Assembly (NCBI RefSeq): GCF_024347315.1
Contig: NZ_AP025461.1
Location: 1,054,001-1,118,000, forward strand
Direction of reading: 5' to 3'
DNA length: 64,000 bases
Origin: Vibrio atlanticus
GTDB lineage: Bacteria; Pseudomonadota; Gammaproteobacteria; Enterobacterales; Vibrionaceae
This document shows, piece by piece, positions 1 through 8,886 of this stretch (positions are counted from its first letter, which is position 1; each line of letters opens with the position of its first letter). The notes beneath the pieces were generated by a model. The model worked only from the letters and a program-made list of their open reading frames with translations, was not told the DNA's origin and did not search any database. Position numbers and translations under genes: made by a program.

Positions 1-1
1 T

Positions 2-79
2 GAACCGTCTCCTGAGGCTAAAGGGTGGATCAAATATTTGACTCAGCTGAGAACGGTAAGCGAAAGTGGAAACGCCTAA
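2..79 (+). CDS. C-terminal end of an unidentified protein (partial)
   Basis: An open frame enters from the left edge and ends at the TAA at 77-79, giving 25 residues that finish TVSESGNA. A strong terminator lies 50 bp downstream, so this is very likely the true end of a gene that starts outside the window. The tail is too short to assign a family. Confidence 0.6.
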   Translation, partial: EPSPEAKGWIKYLTQLRTVSESGNA

Positions 80-129
80 TCACATATAGTTAGAAGCTAG
101 AAAACAGAGTACTAAATAAGACAGTGAAA

Positions 130-166
130 GGGTGTCATTTGAATGTTCAAATGACACCCTTTTTTT
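130..166 (+). terminator. Rho-independent terminator
   Basis: A 13-bp perfect stem (130-142 with 147-159) and a 4-nt loop are followed by seven T. It ends the partial gene at the left edge; an A-rich 5' flank is absent, so it acts mainly on the plus strand. Confidence 0.85.
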
Positions 167-254
167 GTATTCAATAGACTTAAATCGTAAACCTAGGTGC
201 TTGAGCGGTGCTGTTGTTTGACTGAGGTAAGAATAAAGATAAAGAGAATTCAAG

Positions 255-575
255 TTAAAGGCTGCACATCTCACCACTGTGTGATCCCGCAATGATCACT
301 CCGCTTTGGTCTACAATCCAGTTAATGGTGCAGTCACGATAGGGGTTTTTGAAAGAATGTTGTATTTCACCATTCTCGAGTGAGGTTTGAGTTTCTACCC
401 AAGCAAATGTGCGTGACTCCCAAAATGTAACGGCTTGAGAGTGGGGCGTTAAATACAACGTTTGAGCATCTGCAATATTGGAACCGATGTAACTCTCGAT
501 ATGTTCGTCAGTACTAACAATCTGGCTAGTACAAGCGCTGATAAAAATCATAGCAATGGGAATATAGATACGCAT
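255..575 (-). CDS. Small hypothetical lipoprotein
   Basis: This encodes 106 residues with a short hydrophobic signal (MRIYIPIAMIFISAC), where ISAC is a lipobox and Cys15 the likely lipidated residue. The mature part has two further Cys near the C-terminus (RDCTINW and GEMCSL) that could form a disulfide. I do not recognise a family and no function can be inferred. It is a single gene with no same-strand partner close enough to suggest an operon. Confidence 0.65.
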   Translation of the reverse strand: MRIYIPIAMIFISACTSQIVSTDEHIESYIGSNIADAQTLYLTPHSQAVTFWESRTFAWVETQTSLENGEIQHSFKNPYRDCTINWIVDQSGVIIAGSHSGEMCSL

Positions 576-740
576 TAAAAATCCTTTTTAGTGAGTATGA
601 TTATTCATATATCTAAATATACAACAGCGTTATTTAAATTTGTAAACACGCCATTGCAGTATCTCTATTTTAGCCATGCTTAATACCAACCTTTGTCTGA
701 AAACGTGACATACCGACGAACAGGAGTGGACATACTTGAG

Positions 741-1835
741 TTATCTCAGTGAAGAGTATTTTATTGCGTCCTTTTCAAATCGAGCGACTTTAGTGCCTAC
801 TGATTTTAGTGCTCGTTGATATGCATCAACATCATGCCCGACAACAGATAATGCAGCGTCGTAAGGCGATATTGCTTTTTCGAGTTGTTCTATTTTGTAA
901 CCAAGTTGGTCTAAAAGATAAATGACAGAGGCGCCACTGTTATAAAAAACGTAGAATCCAAAGTGCCACTTTACGTCTTTTTTATTTTTTAGATTCAAGC
1001 TAAAACTTCTTCCTTTATCGAAGCTCAAGCTATTGTTTTTATATACTTTTCTGGCAGTTAAGACGGTGATGTATTCTGCCGAGCCTTCTATGCGTTCTTG
1101 TGCTAGGGCCATGTTTTCAACCAACGATGTATTGTCGTTAAGCATTTGTCGTTGCCTAATTGCCACATATTGTTTCAACAGCTCACGAGCTTCCACCTTA
1201 GTCAATTTTCTAGGTAGTCCATCAAACAGCTCGGTGAGTATTAACTCGTTTTGGATAATGCTTTTGGTTGTAGGGTAATTGTCAACGTCCTGTCGCCAAT
1301 TGCTTTTGTTCGCCCAAGAGGTTTGATAGATGTGGAATACCTCATGAGGCGCAAATAAAAGGTCATTGGTAAATGGGTGTTGATTGTTAGCGACTGCATC
1401 CGTGTATTTTTGTGCGTAGTATTTGTGACCATCAATAAGTAAGTCGAAGGTGTACAGGTTATTTGAACCGTTGTTTATCTTAGTTACGGCACTATGCATT
1501 TCCTTTTTGTATTCATAGATTTTCATACCACCAGATTCTGCTGAACTGATCTTGGTCGCACTTTTTAGAACTGACTGAGGATTAATAATGAATGCATTTA
1601 TAGGCTGATCCTTAGCATTGACACGAATGAGGTAGTGGGGTCTTTTGGCGTAATTATATCCATCCCAGTAATTCAATTTCATGTACTCTCAGACCTGTTT
1701 GATCATCGCTTTGTCAGCCACATTTTCAACGCTAGCAACGGCCGTCGGTGTCGTGGATTTAGGTGAACTCGAGCTTGAATTTGAATTACAAGCAGACAGT
1801 AGAAGAATGGTTACCCCTAGCAATAAACTTTTCAT
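741..1835 (-). pseudogene. HExxH zinc-peptidase-like lipoprotein gene interrupted by an in-frame TGA
   Basis: The reading frame begins with ATG at 1835 behind an AAGGGT ribosome site and encodes a classic lipoprotein signal (MKSLLLGVTILLLSAC) plus a Ser-rich linker. A TGA stands in frame at 1691-1689 (codon 49). The same frame then continues from codon 50 for about 315 codons to 741. The long part contains HEVFH (an HExxH zinc motif) and, further on, EGSAEYI, which could supply a third zinc ligand, as in gluzincin-type peptidases. The 313-residue downstream ORF alone would lack a secretion signal and has no obvious ribosome site. Most likely this is a recently inactivated lipoprotein or, less likely, a sequencing error. 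The peptidase assignment rests only on the motifs. Confidence 0.7.
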
Positions 1836-1958
1836 GATGACCCTTATCTAAGCAAATATTGGTTAATACATTAACGGTATTCTCAGGTTCGTTCTGTAAT
1901 AACTTGTAACTCGGTTACTTACATTAGGAGAACGTAAATAATGTAAATTGAATGCCAA

Positions 1959-1973
1959 TACGAATGATTATCA
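1959..1973 (+). promoter_or_regulatory. Possible Fur box upstream of the iron/metal operon
   Basis: The 15-mer ending GAATGATTATCA matches the 7-1-7 Fur motif (TGATAAT-N-ATTATCA) at 11 of 14 fixed positions, and the right half-site is perfect. It lies 40 bp before the PepSY gene start. Fur control fits the predicted iron or siderophore role, but the left half-site is weak. Confidence 0.5.
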
Positions 1974-2012
1974 ACTAAATTGTCGCCATAAAATCTATAG
2001 GTATTGGTTTGT

Positions 2013-2642
2013 ATGTCGTTAAAAAGTAGGGCAGTTCAATCATGGGCTCGTCGACTCCATGTTTATATTTCTATGGCGCTGCTGTTTGTTGTTCTTTTCT
2101 TTTCAGTGACAGGCATCACCCTTAATCGCCCTGAGCTATTCGAATCAAGCCAACCCAATATCCAACGTTCTACGCTAACGCTTCCCACGAGTTTGTTTAC
2201 GATCCAAGACGGTCGACTGAAAGCCGACGAGTCTGCTTTTGAAAAGTTTTTATTTGAAGAAGCAAACTTATCTGGCGTTCCTTCGGGGTTAGACATCTAC
2301 GCAGAGATTGAAGACGGTGAGTTACTCATCGGTGAAGTGTCTATGGACTTCAAAGGACCTGGCTACAACGCTTCTGTGTTTGTCGATGTGACTTCTGAAA
2401 TGGTGGAAGTCGAAACAACGAATTATGGCGTTATCGCATTGTTGAATGACCTACACAAAGGGCGTAATAGCGGTGAAGTGTGGAAATGGTTTATCGATAT
2501 CACAGCGCTGCTGATGATCTTCTTTGTACTGACTGGCGTGTGCTTACTGTTACCTAAGAAAAAAACGCTCAATACCTCCATTAAATGGACGGTATTTGGG
2601 TCTGCAATCTCACTTGCTATCTATTTTGTCGCCGTACCTTAA
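2013..2642 (+). CDS. PepSY-associated TM helix protein (FpvG-like inner-membrane protein)
   Basis: This encodes 209 residues from the ATG at 2013 (a TTG three codons earlier is less likely; AGGT lies about 10 bp before the ATG). The N-terminus has the PepSY-TM signature: an RRLH motif, a long hydrophobic helix, then TGITLNRPELF. Two more hydrophobic segments follow near the C-terminus (WFIDITALLMIFFVLTG and a terminal helix). Such proteins sit in the inner membrane with a periplasmic loop and, in Pseudomonas, FpvG helps reduce siderophore-bound ferric iron. It opens a run of same-strand genes ending in a two-binding-protein metal transporter. The link to FpvG is from layout and topology and was not tested by alignment. 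Confidence 0.75.
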   Translation: MSLKSRAVQSWARRLHVYISMALLFVVLFFSVTGITLNRPELFESSQPNIQRSTLTLPTSLFTIQDGRLKADESAFEKFLFEEANLSGVPSGLDIYAEIEDGELLIGEVSMDFKGPGYNASVFVDVTSEMVEVETTNYGVIALLNDLHKGRNSGEVWKWFIDITALLMIFFVLTGVCLLLPKKKTLNTSIKWTVFGSAISLAIYFVAVP

Positions 2643-2726
2643 CCCTCCATTAGGTTGATGAGTCTGCTTGATGAATCAGCTTGAAGAACGAACTAAAGGT
2701 TAAACGGATTTAAAAGGTTGTTAAAC

Positions 2727-3245
2727 ATGAAAAAAATGAATTGGAGTAAGGCTCTTTTGGCTTTGTCTCTTTTGCCTAGCCTTGGAATGGCACAAGCGAT
2801 TCCTGATACGGCGAAATTGGATGTGAATTTAGAGTTGCCCAAGATTGATACCTCTATGTATGCGCGTCCTTACGTGGCGGTGTGGGTAGAAAACAGTGAA
2901 CGAAAGTCAGTGAAAACCATTGAGCTTTGGGTCGGTAAAGATGAATGGCTAAAAGACTTACGCAGTTGGTGGAGAAAAGTTGGCCGTTACGATCGTGAAC
3001 TTGTCGATGCTGTGACTTCTGCAACACGCCCGGCTGGTCAATATCGTTTCGTTTGGGATGGCAAGAGCGACAGCGGTGAAACCCTTGAACAAGGTGAGTA
3101 CACGGTGCATGTCGAAGTCGTTCGTGAACACGGTGGCCGTAACTACCTTCGCCAAAAAGTATCACTGACAGATTCAAACGCCTCTTATGAATTAAAAGCA
3201 ACGGAAGAGACGGGGAAAATTATCTTGAGCTACATTGCAAAATAA
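2727..3245 (+). CDS. DUF2271 periplasmic protein
   Basis: This encodes 172 residues from the ATG at 2727, with AAAGG about 8 bp upstream. A signal peptide ends at GMAQA. The mature domain matches DUF2271 in its pattern (PYVAVWVE, WVGKDEWLKDLRSWWRK, GQYRFVWDGKSDSGETLEQGEYTV), a beta-sandwich resembling FlgD-type Ig folds. DUF2271 genes commonly sit beside PepSY membrane proteins, as here. The role is unknown; I infer a periplasmic helper for metal or siderophore handling. Confidence 0.75.
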   Translation: MKKMNWSKALLALSLLPSLGMAQAIPDTAKLDVNLELPKIDTSMYARPYVAVWVENSERKSVKTIELWVGKDEWLKDLRSWWRKVGRYDRELVDAVTSATRPAGQYRFVWDGKSDSGETLEQGEYTVHVEVVREHGGRNYLRQKVSLTDSNASYELKATEETGKIILSYIAK

Positions 3246-3358
3246 TTAGCACGTCGGATAACACAAGCTGTGCTTTACAAGCGACAGAAAAATCAAAGAT
3301 TGGAATCGTAGGCGCCATCGAGCGACACGGTTAAAGATTACAAATAATGGAATTGAAC

Positions 3359-4195
3359 ATGATGAAACAGACAAAAATAAAGGCGCTTGCTCTTGCAGGT
3401 GTAATGGCGTTCGGTCTAGCAGCAACGACGACAGCACAAGCTCACCCTCGTTGGGTTTTGCCTTCTCATTTCACCGTTTCTAAAGAAGGTGGTGACTGGT
3501 TAACATTTGATGTGACGGCATCCCACGGTACGTTTGTTTTTGATAAGCCAGCAGGAAGTGATAAAGCATTCGTTATCATGCCTGATGGTCGTAATGAGCG
3601 TCCTAACTTCGTTGTAAAAGGCAAGCGTCGCTCAATGTTTGATTTCTATTTTGAGGAAGAAGGTACACACAAAGTAGCAATCAACAACGAACCAACGTAC
3701 TGGACACAGTACAAAGCGGGTCGTCGTGACACAGTAAAATGGATTAAAGCGACTAAAGCTGAGCGTGATGCATTATTACCTGAAAAATCACGTGACGTGG
3801 TAACTCAAGTCGGTTTCACTCGCGCAGAAAGTTACATCACAGTAGGCAAGCCGACGGATTCAGTTTTCAAAATTGAAGGTAAGCTTCTTGAAATGAAGCC
3901 GGTTACACACCCTTCAGACATCGTTGAAGGCGAACCAGTGACATTCCAATTCTTCTACAACGGTGAAATCCAGAAAGACGTAAAAGCGGAAATTACTCGT
4001 GAAGGTACGCTTTACCGCAATCACCAAGAGCAGATTGATGTAGTGAGCGATGAAAACGGTGAAATCACGTTTACTCCAGACGTAGCGGGTCGTTACGTAA
4101 TGAAAGCGAACTACAAAGGTGAGTTGGTTGACAACCCACTGGCAGACAAAGCAAGTACGAATGTGCACCTGACATTCGAAGCATTGCTTCAATAG
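3359..4195 (+). CDS. DUF4198 periplasmic metal-uptake-associated protein
   Basis: This encodes 278 residues. Of three in-frame ATGs (3347, 3359, 3362) I prefer 3359, since GGAA lies 6 bp upstream. A signal peptide ends at TAQA and the mature protein starts HPRWVLPSHF, as in the DUF4198 family, which is linked to nickel and cobalt uptake genes. The C-terminal half is an Ig-like domain (GEPVTFQFFYNGEIQKDVKAEITREG). It lies between the DUF2271 gene and a terminator-like hairpin. Confidence 0.75.
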   Translation: MMKQTKIKALALAGVMAFGLAATTTAQAHPRWVLPSHFTVSKEGGDWLTFDVTASHGTFVFDKPAGSDKAFVIMPDGRNERPNFVVKGKRRSMFDFYFEEEGTHKVAINNEPTYWTQYKAGRRDTVKWIKATKAERDALLPEKSRDVVTQVGFTRAESYITVGKPTDSVFKIEGKLLEMKPVTHPSDIVEGEPVTFQFFYNGEIQKDVKAEITREGTLYRNHQEQIDVVSDENGEITFTPDVAGRYVMKANYKGELVDNPLADKASTNVHLTFEALLQ

Positions 4196-4241
4196 TCGTT
4201 TTTATCGGGAGAAAGCTCCTGATTATTAGATAAAAAGAGAC

Positions 4242-4262
4242 AAGGGCTCATTAGAGCCCTTT
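4242..4262 (+). terminator. Intra-operon terminator or attenuator
   Basis: An 8-bp stem (4242-4249 with 4254-4261), a 4-nt ATTA loop and a very short T run follow the DUF4198 gene. It may partly separate the envelope genes from the transporter genes downstream. Confidence 0.6.
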
Positions 4263-4311
4263 AACGGTCAGTATACCACTGAAAATTTGTAACGTGGCGA
4301 GGGTACGAACG

Positions 4312-4647
4312 ATGAAAATAACAATAAAAGCAAACACCATAATTGCCCCGTGCTTAGCTCTGGGGCTTGGTTTAGCGGCATTACCTGCGCAAGCACACTT
4401 TCCATTGATGAGCTGTTGGTTTGAAGGCAAAACGGTTGCCTGTGAGGCGGGTTACTCTGATGGTAGTAAAGCGATAGATTACGCAGTCGCGATGTACGAC
4501 TATGAAGACAACTTGATAGCGAAAGAGATGACGGATAAACGCTCTATTGTCGAATTTCCAAACCCAAATTCTGAGTTTTACCTTGTGTTTGATTCAGGTC
4601 ACGAGTTTCCTGTTGAAGTCGACGTTGTAGAGATCAAAGAAAAATGA
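4312..4647 (+). CDS. Small secreted protein of the metal transport cluster
   Basis: This encodes 111 residues. The start is the ATG at 4312, because GAGGG lies 8 bp upstream; the GTG at 4294 has no ribosome site. A signal peptide ends ALPAQA and the mature protein starts HFPLMSCWFEG, with a second Cys in VACEAGYSDG. The fold looks like a short Ig or beta-sandwich. The stop overlaps the start of the next gene (ATGA), indicating translational coupling. It occupies the place of FpvJ in the Pseudomonas layout; I do not recognise the family. Confidence 0.7.
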   Translation: MKITIKANTIIAPCLALGLGLAALPAQAHFPLMSCWFEGKTVACEAGYSDGSKAIDYAVAMYDYEDNLIAKEMTDKRSIVEFPNPNSEFYLVFDSGHEFPVEVDVVEIKEK

Positions 4648-5240
4648 TGATTCAAAGTGTACGCGCTGACACAGGCGGAAGAGAGGGCAAGTGGGTTGGC
4701 CTAATCATTATATTCATCCTTTGTTTTGCGACGGTTGCTATTCCGTTTAATCAAGCAGAATCTCATATCGAAGTGACCCTTGATCACCAAGTCTTAGTGA
4801 CTGATGTTGAGCAAGAAAATTTGGCGATGCTGTCAGAACTCCGTTTGGCTCATGAAGAGATTCGAGATCTTCGTATGGACTTAGACGGCGATTGGCCAAG
4901 TGTTGTGTCACTTAAAGATGAATGGGTCGCGCCTTTTGTTGAAGACCAGAGTTGGAAGCGCAAAGGTTCTCATACTTGGTTATTGGACGAGCGTGGTTAT
5001 TACTTTTCTACGCCAAGTGAATACGCTACACCAAGCGAACAAGCTACGCCAAACACTCATGGCTTCGCGGACTCCTTTATTTTGAACGCGAACAGTGTTT
5101 CTCCGGAAATCTGGATTTTCTTTGGTGGTGTCGCAAGCCAACCTACTCAATTTGATGAAAACACATTGGAATCTGCAGGATGGAAAGTGGTGGTGAATGA
5201 GTCAGAAGTTGCTGATCAGCATGAAGCTTCTTCACATTAA
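4644..5240 (+). CDS. DUF6162-like single-pass membrane protein
   Basis: This encodes 198 residues with a cytoplasmic start, one membrane helix (about residues 18-36, VGLIIIFILCFATVAIPF) and a periplasmic domain opening with a coiled-coil-like stretch. A short degenerate repeat (TPSEYA, TPSEQA, TPNTHG) sits near the middle, and the C-terminus is His-containing (DQHEASSH), possibly metal-binding. It overlaps the genes on both sides in the operon. Proteins of this type are usually found next to metal ABC transporters; the FpvK position is the closest analogue. The family name is from memory. Confidence 0.6.
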   Translation: MMIQSVRADTGGREGKWVGLIIIFILCFATVAIPFNQAESHIEVTLDHQVLVTDVEQENLAMLSELRLAHEEIRDLRMDLDGDWPSVVSLKDEWVAPFVEDQSWKRKGSHTWLLDERGYYFSTPSEYATPSEQATPNTHGFADSFILNANSVSPEIWIFFGGVASQPTQFDENTLESAGWKVVVNESEVADQHEASSH

Positions 5241-5289
5241 TCCCGGACTCTCGAAAAACAAAATGCTGACTAATAATAAGAGATTTACT

Positions 5290-6225
5290 ATGCGATTCAT
5301 GACTCTATTGATGTCGTTAATGGCGGTGCTATCGACACCCAATGCATTGGCAAAAGAATACACAGTCGACAGCGATAAGTTGACGATAGGTATTACCCTA
5401 CAGCCTTACTATAGCTACGTAAAAGCTGTGGTAGGTGACAAAGTGAACATCCTTCCTTTGGTTGATGCTGGCTTTAACCCGCATAACTACTTGCCGCAAC
5501 CGAATGACTTGAAGCGATTGAGCCAGATGGATGCAATCGTGGTAAACGGTATTGGCCACGATGACTTCGCATTAAAAGTCATTTCAGCTGCGCAACGTGA
5601 TGATTTAATGGTTATTGAGGCGAACAAAGAAGTACCTCTACTTCCTGCATTAGGCCAGTCTGTTGGTCAAGGCGCAGTGAACCCACATACGTTTGTTGGA
5701 CTTTCTACAACAATCCAAAAGGTGTACACCATCGCGAGTGAAGTTTCTAAACTCGATCCAGACAATGCAGCTTTTTATCGTAAGAATGCACGTAAGTACG
5801 CCAAGCAATTTCGCTTTATGAAGCGTGATGCGATGTTGTCATTAGGTGAACTCGATACATCAGGTATGAAAGTGGCGACCACGCACAATGCTTATGGCTA
5901 TATCCTTCAAGAGTTTGGTGTGGATGTTGCGGCGGTGATTGAGCCTGCACACGGTGTTGAACCAAGTGCGAGCCAACTGCAAGATACGATCGAGAAGATC
6001 CGCGCATCAGGCATTGATGTTCTGTTCTACGAGCTAAACATGCCAAACCGCTTTGTTGACACCATTGAAGCAGAAACAGGCGTTCAGCTTTACCGTTTCT
6101 CTCACATGACGCACGGTGAGTATCAAGACGATAAGGTAGAAGTTGAGATGAAGAAGAACTTAGAAACGTTAATCGAAGCCATGAAATTTGCTGCGGCTAA
6201 CCAGGCTAAAAGCGGGAAGGCGTAA
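5290..6225 (+). CDS. Metal ABC transporter substrate-binding protein (ZnuA/FpvC type)
   Basis: This encodes 311 residues from the ATG at 5290, where AAGAG lies just upstream and a clean signal peptide ends NALA; the GTG at 5197 would hide that signal. It is a cluster A-I binding protein, with candidate metal ligands in GFNPHNY, GIGHDDF, NPHTF and TTHNAYGY, plus the conserved ELNMPNR loop. It lacks the His/Asp-rich loop typical of zinc ZnuA, so manganese or iron is as likely as zinc. Its stop overlaps the ATPase start. Confidence 0.85.
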   Translation: MRFMTLLMSLMAVLSTPNALAKEYTVDSDKLTIGITLQPYYSYVKAVVGDKVNILPLVDAGFNPHNYLPQPNDLKRLSQMDAIVVNGIGHDDFALKVISAAQRDDLMVIEANKEVPLLPALGQSVGQGAVNPHTFVGLSTTIQKVYTIASEVSKLDPDNAAFYRKNARKYAKQFRFMKRDAMLSLGELDTSGMKVATTHNAYGYILQEFGVDVAAVIEPAHGVEPSASQLQDTIEKIRASGIDVLFYELNMPNRFVDTIEAETGVQLYRFSHMTHGEYQDDKVEVEMKKNLETLIEAMKFAAANQAKSGKA

Positions 6226-6959
6226 TGCAAGGTCCATCGATTTCAATCAACCAACTCGGTCTGCAATACGACAACAACGTGATTCTTGATGATATCACGC
6301 TAGATCTTAAAGCGGGTGAGTGCCATGTGATCATGGGGCCAAACGGCGGTGGCAAAACCTCTTTGCTACGTTCAGTTCTTGGTTTGACGCCTTTCTCTGG
6401 TCAAATCAACATTCATTGGCCAGAAAAGCCAAGCATTGGTTACGTTCCTCAGAAAGCGACCTTCGAATCGAGTTTACCTCTGACGGTAATGGACTTTGTA
6501 CTACTCAACCAAACTCGAATTCCGCTGTTTTGGCGTCGTAAGTCTAAGCAATTGGATCTTGCATTAGCGCAACTCGACCGTGTGGGTATGGCGACTCGTA
6601 GCGACCGCCGTATGGGGCAGCTATCGGGTGGTGAGCAGCAACGCGTGTTGTTTGCACAAGCATTACTGGATAACCCAAGTTTATTGGTGTTGGACGAACC
6701 CACTACCGGCATGGATGAACAAGGCGTTCGTTATTTAGAATCGCTAGTTCGTGAATGCGTTAATGAAGGGCGTACCATTCTTGCTGTTCACCATGATGTA
6801 ACCGCAGTACGTCGTCTTGAAGCGAATGTACATGTTGTGAATCGATTCTTGGTGGATAGTGGTCCACATGAACAAGTACTACACCCTACTAAAATCGAGA
6901 GTCTGTTCCAGCACTATAGCAGTGGATCTGTCATCGCAAAATCGAAGGAGGTTGCGTAA
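6225..6959 (+). CDS. Metal ABC transporter ATP-binding protein (FpvD type)
   Basis: This encodes 244 residues with a complete ABC ATPase set: Walker A GPNGGGKTS (38-46), signature LSGGEQQR (133-140), Walker B LLVLDEPTTG and switch His in AVHHD. It powers the permease encoded by the next gene, whose start overlaps this stop (TAATG). It belongs to the zinc/manganese/iron chelate subfamily. Confidence 0.9.
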   Translation: MQGPSISINQLGLQYDNNVILDDITLDLKAGECHVIMGPNGGGKTSLLRSVLGLTPFSGQINIHWPEKPSIGYVPQKATFESSLPLTVMDFVLLNQTRIPLFWRRKSKQLDLALAQLDRVGMATRSDRRMGQLSGGEQQRVLFAQALLDNPSLLVLDEPTTGMDEQGVRYLESLVRECVNEGRTILAVHHDVTAVRRLEANVHVVNRFLVDSGPHEQVLHPTKIESLFQHYSSGSVIAKSKEVA

Positions 6960-7834
6960 TGGAGTGGTTACGACAACTTGCCATTAGTGGCGTTGAAGCG
7001 GGTTGGTTATCAGACAGCTTCATGTATGCGTTTATGGTGAATGCACTGGTTGCCGCATTGTTACTTGGCCCGTTATTAGGTGGCCTTGGTACTTTGGTGA
7101 TTGCTAAGCGCTTGGCATTCTTCTCTGAAGCGGTAGGTCACGCAGCATTAACCGGTATTGCCATTGGTGTTTTGCTTGGCGAGCCACCAGAAAACCCAAT
7201 TATTGGTCTGTTTAGCTTCTGTATGATCTTTGCTTTGCTTCTCCACTTTGTAAGAAACAGAACCAACGTGCCATACGATACCTTAGTCGGCGTTTTTCTT
7301 GCGCTCGCTTTAGCGGTCGGTGCGGCATTGTTGATGTACGTGGCACGTAAGATCAACATTCACATGCTTGAGAATGTGCTGTTTGGTTCGATTCTGACGG
7401 TAACAGATCAAGACTTAGCGATTCTCGCAGGCAGCTGTGCACTCATCATTTTGCTCTTGATACCGACGTTCAACCGTATTCTTCTCACTTGTATTAGCCC
7501 GGATATTGCCAAGGTGCGCGGCTATAACACCAGCTTCTATGACTACCTGTTTGTGATGATGATTACTTTGGTGACGATTGCTGCGGTGAAGATCGTGGGT
7601 GCTGTTTTGGTTGGCGCGTTATTACTGATTCCGGGCGCGACGGCGCGATTGTTGACTAAACGCATGGGAAGCTTTGTTTTGCTTTCTGCGTTGCTGGCAA
7701 CCATTGCATGTTTAGTCGGAACGGTATTACCGATGGAACTTAAACTGCCTGTGCCGTCAGGCGCTTCAATCATCATCGTTTCTGCAACGTTTTTCCTAGC
7801 AGCAACGCTATACCGAATTATAAGAAAGGCTTAA
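6959..7834 (+). CDS. Metal ABC transporter permease, ABC-3 family (FpvE type)
   Basis: This encodes 291 residues with about eight hydrophobic helices and the ABC-3 features GGLGTLVIAKRLAFFSEAVGHA and KIVGAVLVGALLLIPGATARL. It forms the inner-membrane channel of the transporter and overlaps the ATPase gene by one base. Confidence 0.9.
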   Translation: MEWLRQLAISGVEAGWLSDSFMYAFMVNALVAALLLGPLLGGLGTLVIAKRLAFFSEAVGHAALTGIAIGVLLGEPPENPIIGLFSFCMIFALLLHFVRNRTNVPYDTLVGVFLALALAVGAALLMYVARKINIHMLENVLFGSILTVTDQDLAILAGSCALIILLLIPTFNRILLTCISPDIAKVRGYNTSFYDYLFVMMITLVTIAAVKIVGAVLVGALLLIPGATARLLTKRMGSFVLLSALLATIACLVGTVLPMELKLPVPSGASIIIVSATFFLAATLYRIIRKA

Positions 7835-7836
7835 CC

Positions 7837-8757
7837 ATGACTCCTTTAATGAATCGTATTTCAAGCTCAGTAAAAACAGCGGCTCAAGTGAGTGCAGTCA
7901 GTATGTTGTTAGGTGCCTCAATGGTGTCTTTCAACGTAAATGCAGAGGATATCCTAACCAGCACACCTGTGACTTATGCACTGGCAACAGAGTTAACCAA
8001 AGGCACTGACATTACCACTGAGTACCTACCACCAAAACGTTACGGCATTGATCGCTTACCTAACTGGTTTGGCACTAAGGGTGAAAGCAAGGTGCTTAAG
8101 TCAGGAGCGAAGGCGACCGTTGCGTTAACGCTGTCATCTATTTGGCAAGCGGATCCTACATTTGTATACGCAAGGCAAGGCAACATCCGCTTGGTTGAGG
8201 TGGATGCGGCTCAAGCGATTACACCACGCGCGCAAGGTGTTGCCGCGTTGACGCTATCGAGTGGTGAAGTGTCTAAGTATGCTTGGCTAAACCCAACTAA
8301 CTTAACGCGCATGGCGGCAATTGTGGCTGACGACTTTAAGTTATTGTGGCCAGCGCAAGCAGAGACGATTGATCGTAATTTGCAGCGTGTGATGCTTGAT
8401 GTACGTGAACTGATTAACAAGCAACAAGCGGTGTTATTGGATAACGACGTAGATTCAGTATTGTTGCTTTCAGAAAGCTTGGAAGATTTTGCTTCTGGTA
8501 GCCAACTGTTTGTTGAAGAACGTATGTTCAAAGCTGAACTGGAATGGACAGAGCAAGATAAAGCGAAGCTCAAAGCGATGTTTTCAGAAGACGATGCGCT
8601 ATGGTTAGTGACAGCGAAAAAGCCGACGACTTTGATTAAGTCATTGGTGCCTAATGAGCGAATTCTTGTAGTTGACTCGGTAGACCGCTGGGGAAGAGCA
8701 GGGATTAATGCAAAAGCGCCGTTCGCACGTTGGGAAGTTAAACCATTCAAAGGTTAA
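7837..8757 (+). CDS. Second periplasmic binding protein of the metal transporter (FpvF-like)
   Basis: This encodes 306 residues with a signal peptide ending NVNA and a ZnuA-like fold pattern. It lacks the usual metal-ligand histidines of the first binding protein. Two binding proteins for one ABC transporter are unusual; in Pseudomonas aeruginosa FpvC and FpvF form such a pair and FpvF contacts pyoverdine. A siderophore-contacting role here is inference. It starts 2 bp after the permease stop and is followed by a strong terminator. Confidence 0.7.
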   Translation: MTPLMNRISSSVKTAAQVSAVSMLLGASMVSFNVNAEDILTSTPVTYALATELTKGTDITTEYLPPKRYGIDRLPNWFGTKGESKVLKSGAKATVALTLSSIWQADPTFVYARQGNIRLVEVDAAQAITPRAQGVAALTLSSGEVSKYAWLNPTNLTRMAAIVADDFKLLWPAQAETIDRNLQRVMLDVRELINKQQAVLLDNDVDSVLLLSESLEDFASGSQLFVEERMFKAELEWTEQDKAKLKAMFSEDDALWLVTAKKPTTLIKSLVPNERILVVDSVDRWGRAGINAKAPFARWEVKPFKG

Positions 8758-8794
8758 TTGAATAGCTAAGTCGCTAGGTTAATACGGTAGGATC

Positions 8795-8827
8795 AAAAAA
8801 GCAGCCCAAATAGAGGCTGCTTTTTTT
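8795..8827. terminator. Rho-independent terminator of the metal operon
   Basis: A 6-bp GC stem (8801-8806 with 8815-8820) has six A before and seven T after, so it can work on both strands. It separates the metal operon from the opposing DUF2986 gene. Confidence 0.85.
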
Positions 8828-8886
8828 GTTCTTGTCTACAGGCTCTGATCTGAGCGCTGAGCAAGAGTATCTCGTGAGTCAAAAGC

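Noticed and set aside
80..292. 70-codon minus-strand ORF overlapping the terminator near the left edge
   Set aside because: It spans a strong terminator hairpin and has no ribosome site or protein-like composition.
1689..1691. TGA as a selenocysteine codon in the lipoprotein gene
   Set aside because: No selenocysteine-insertion hairpin is apparent after it, and the position lies in a linker, not a catalytic site.
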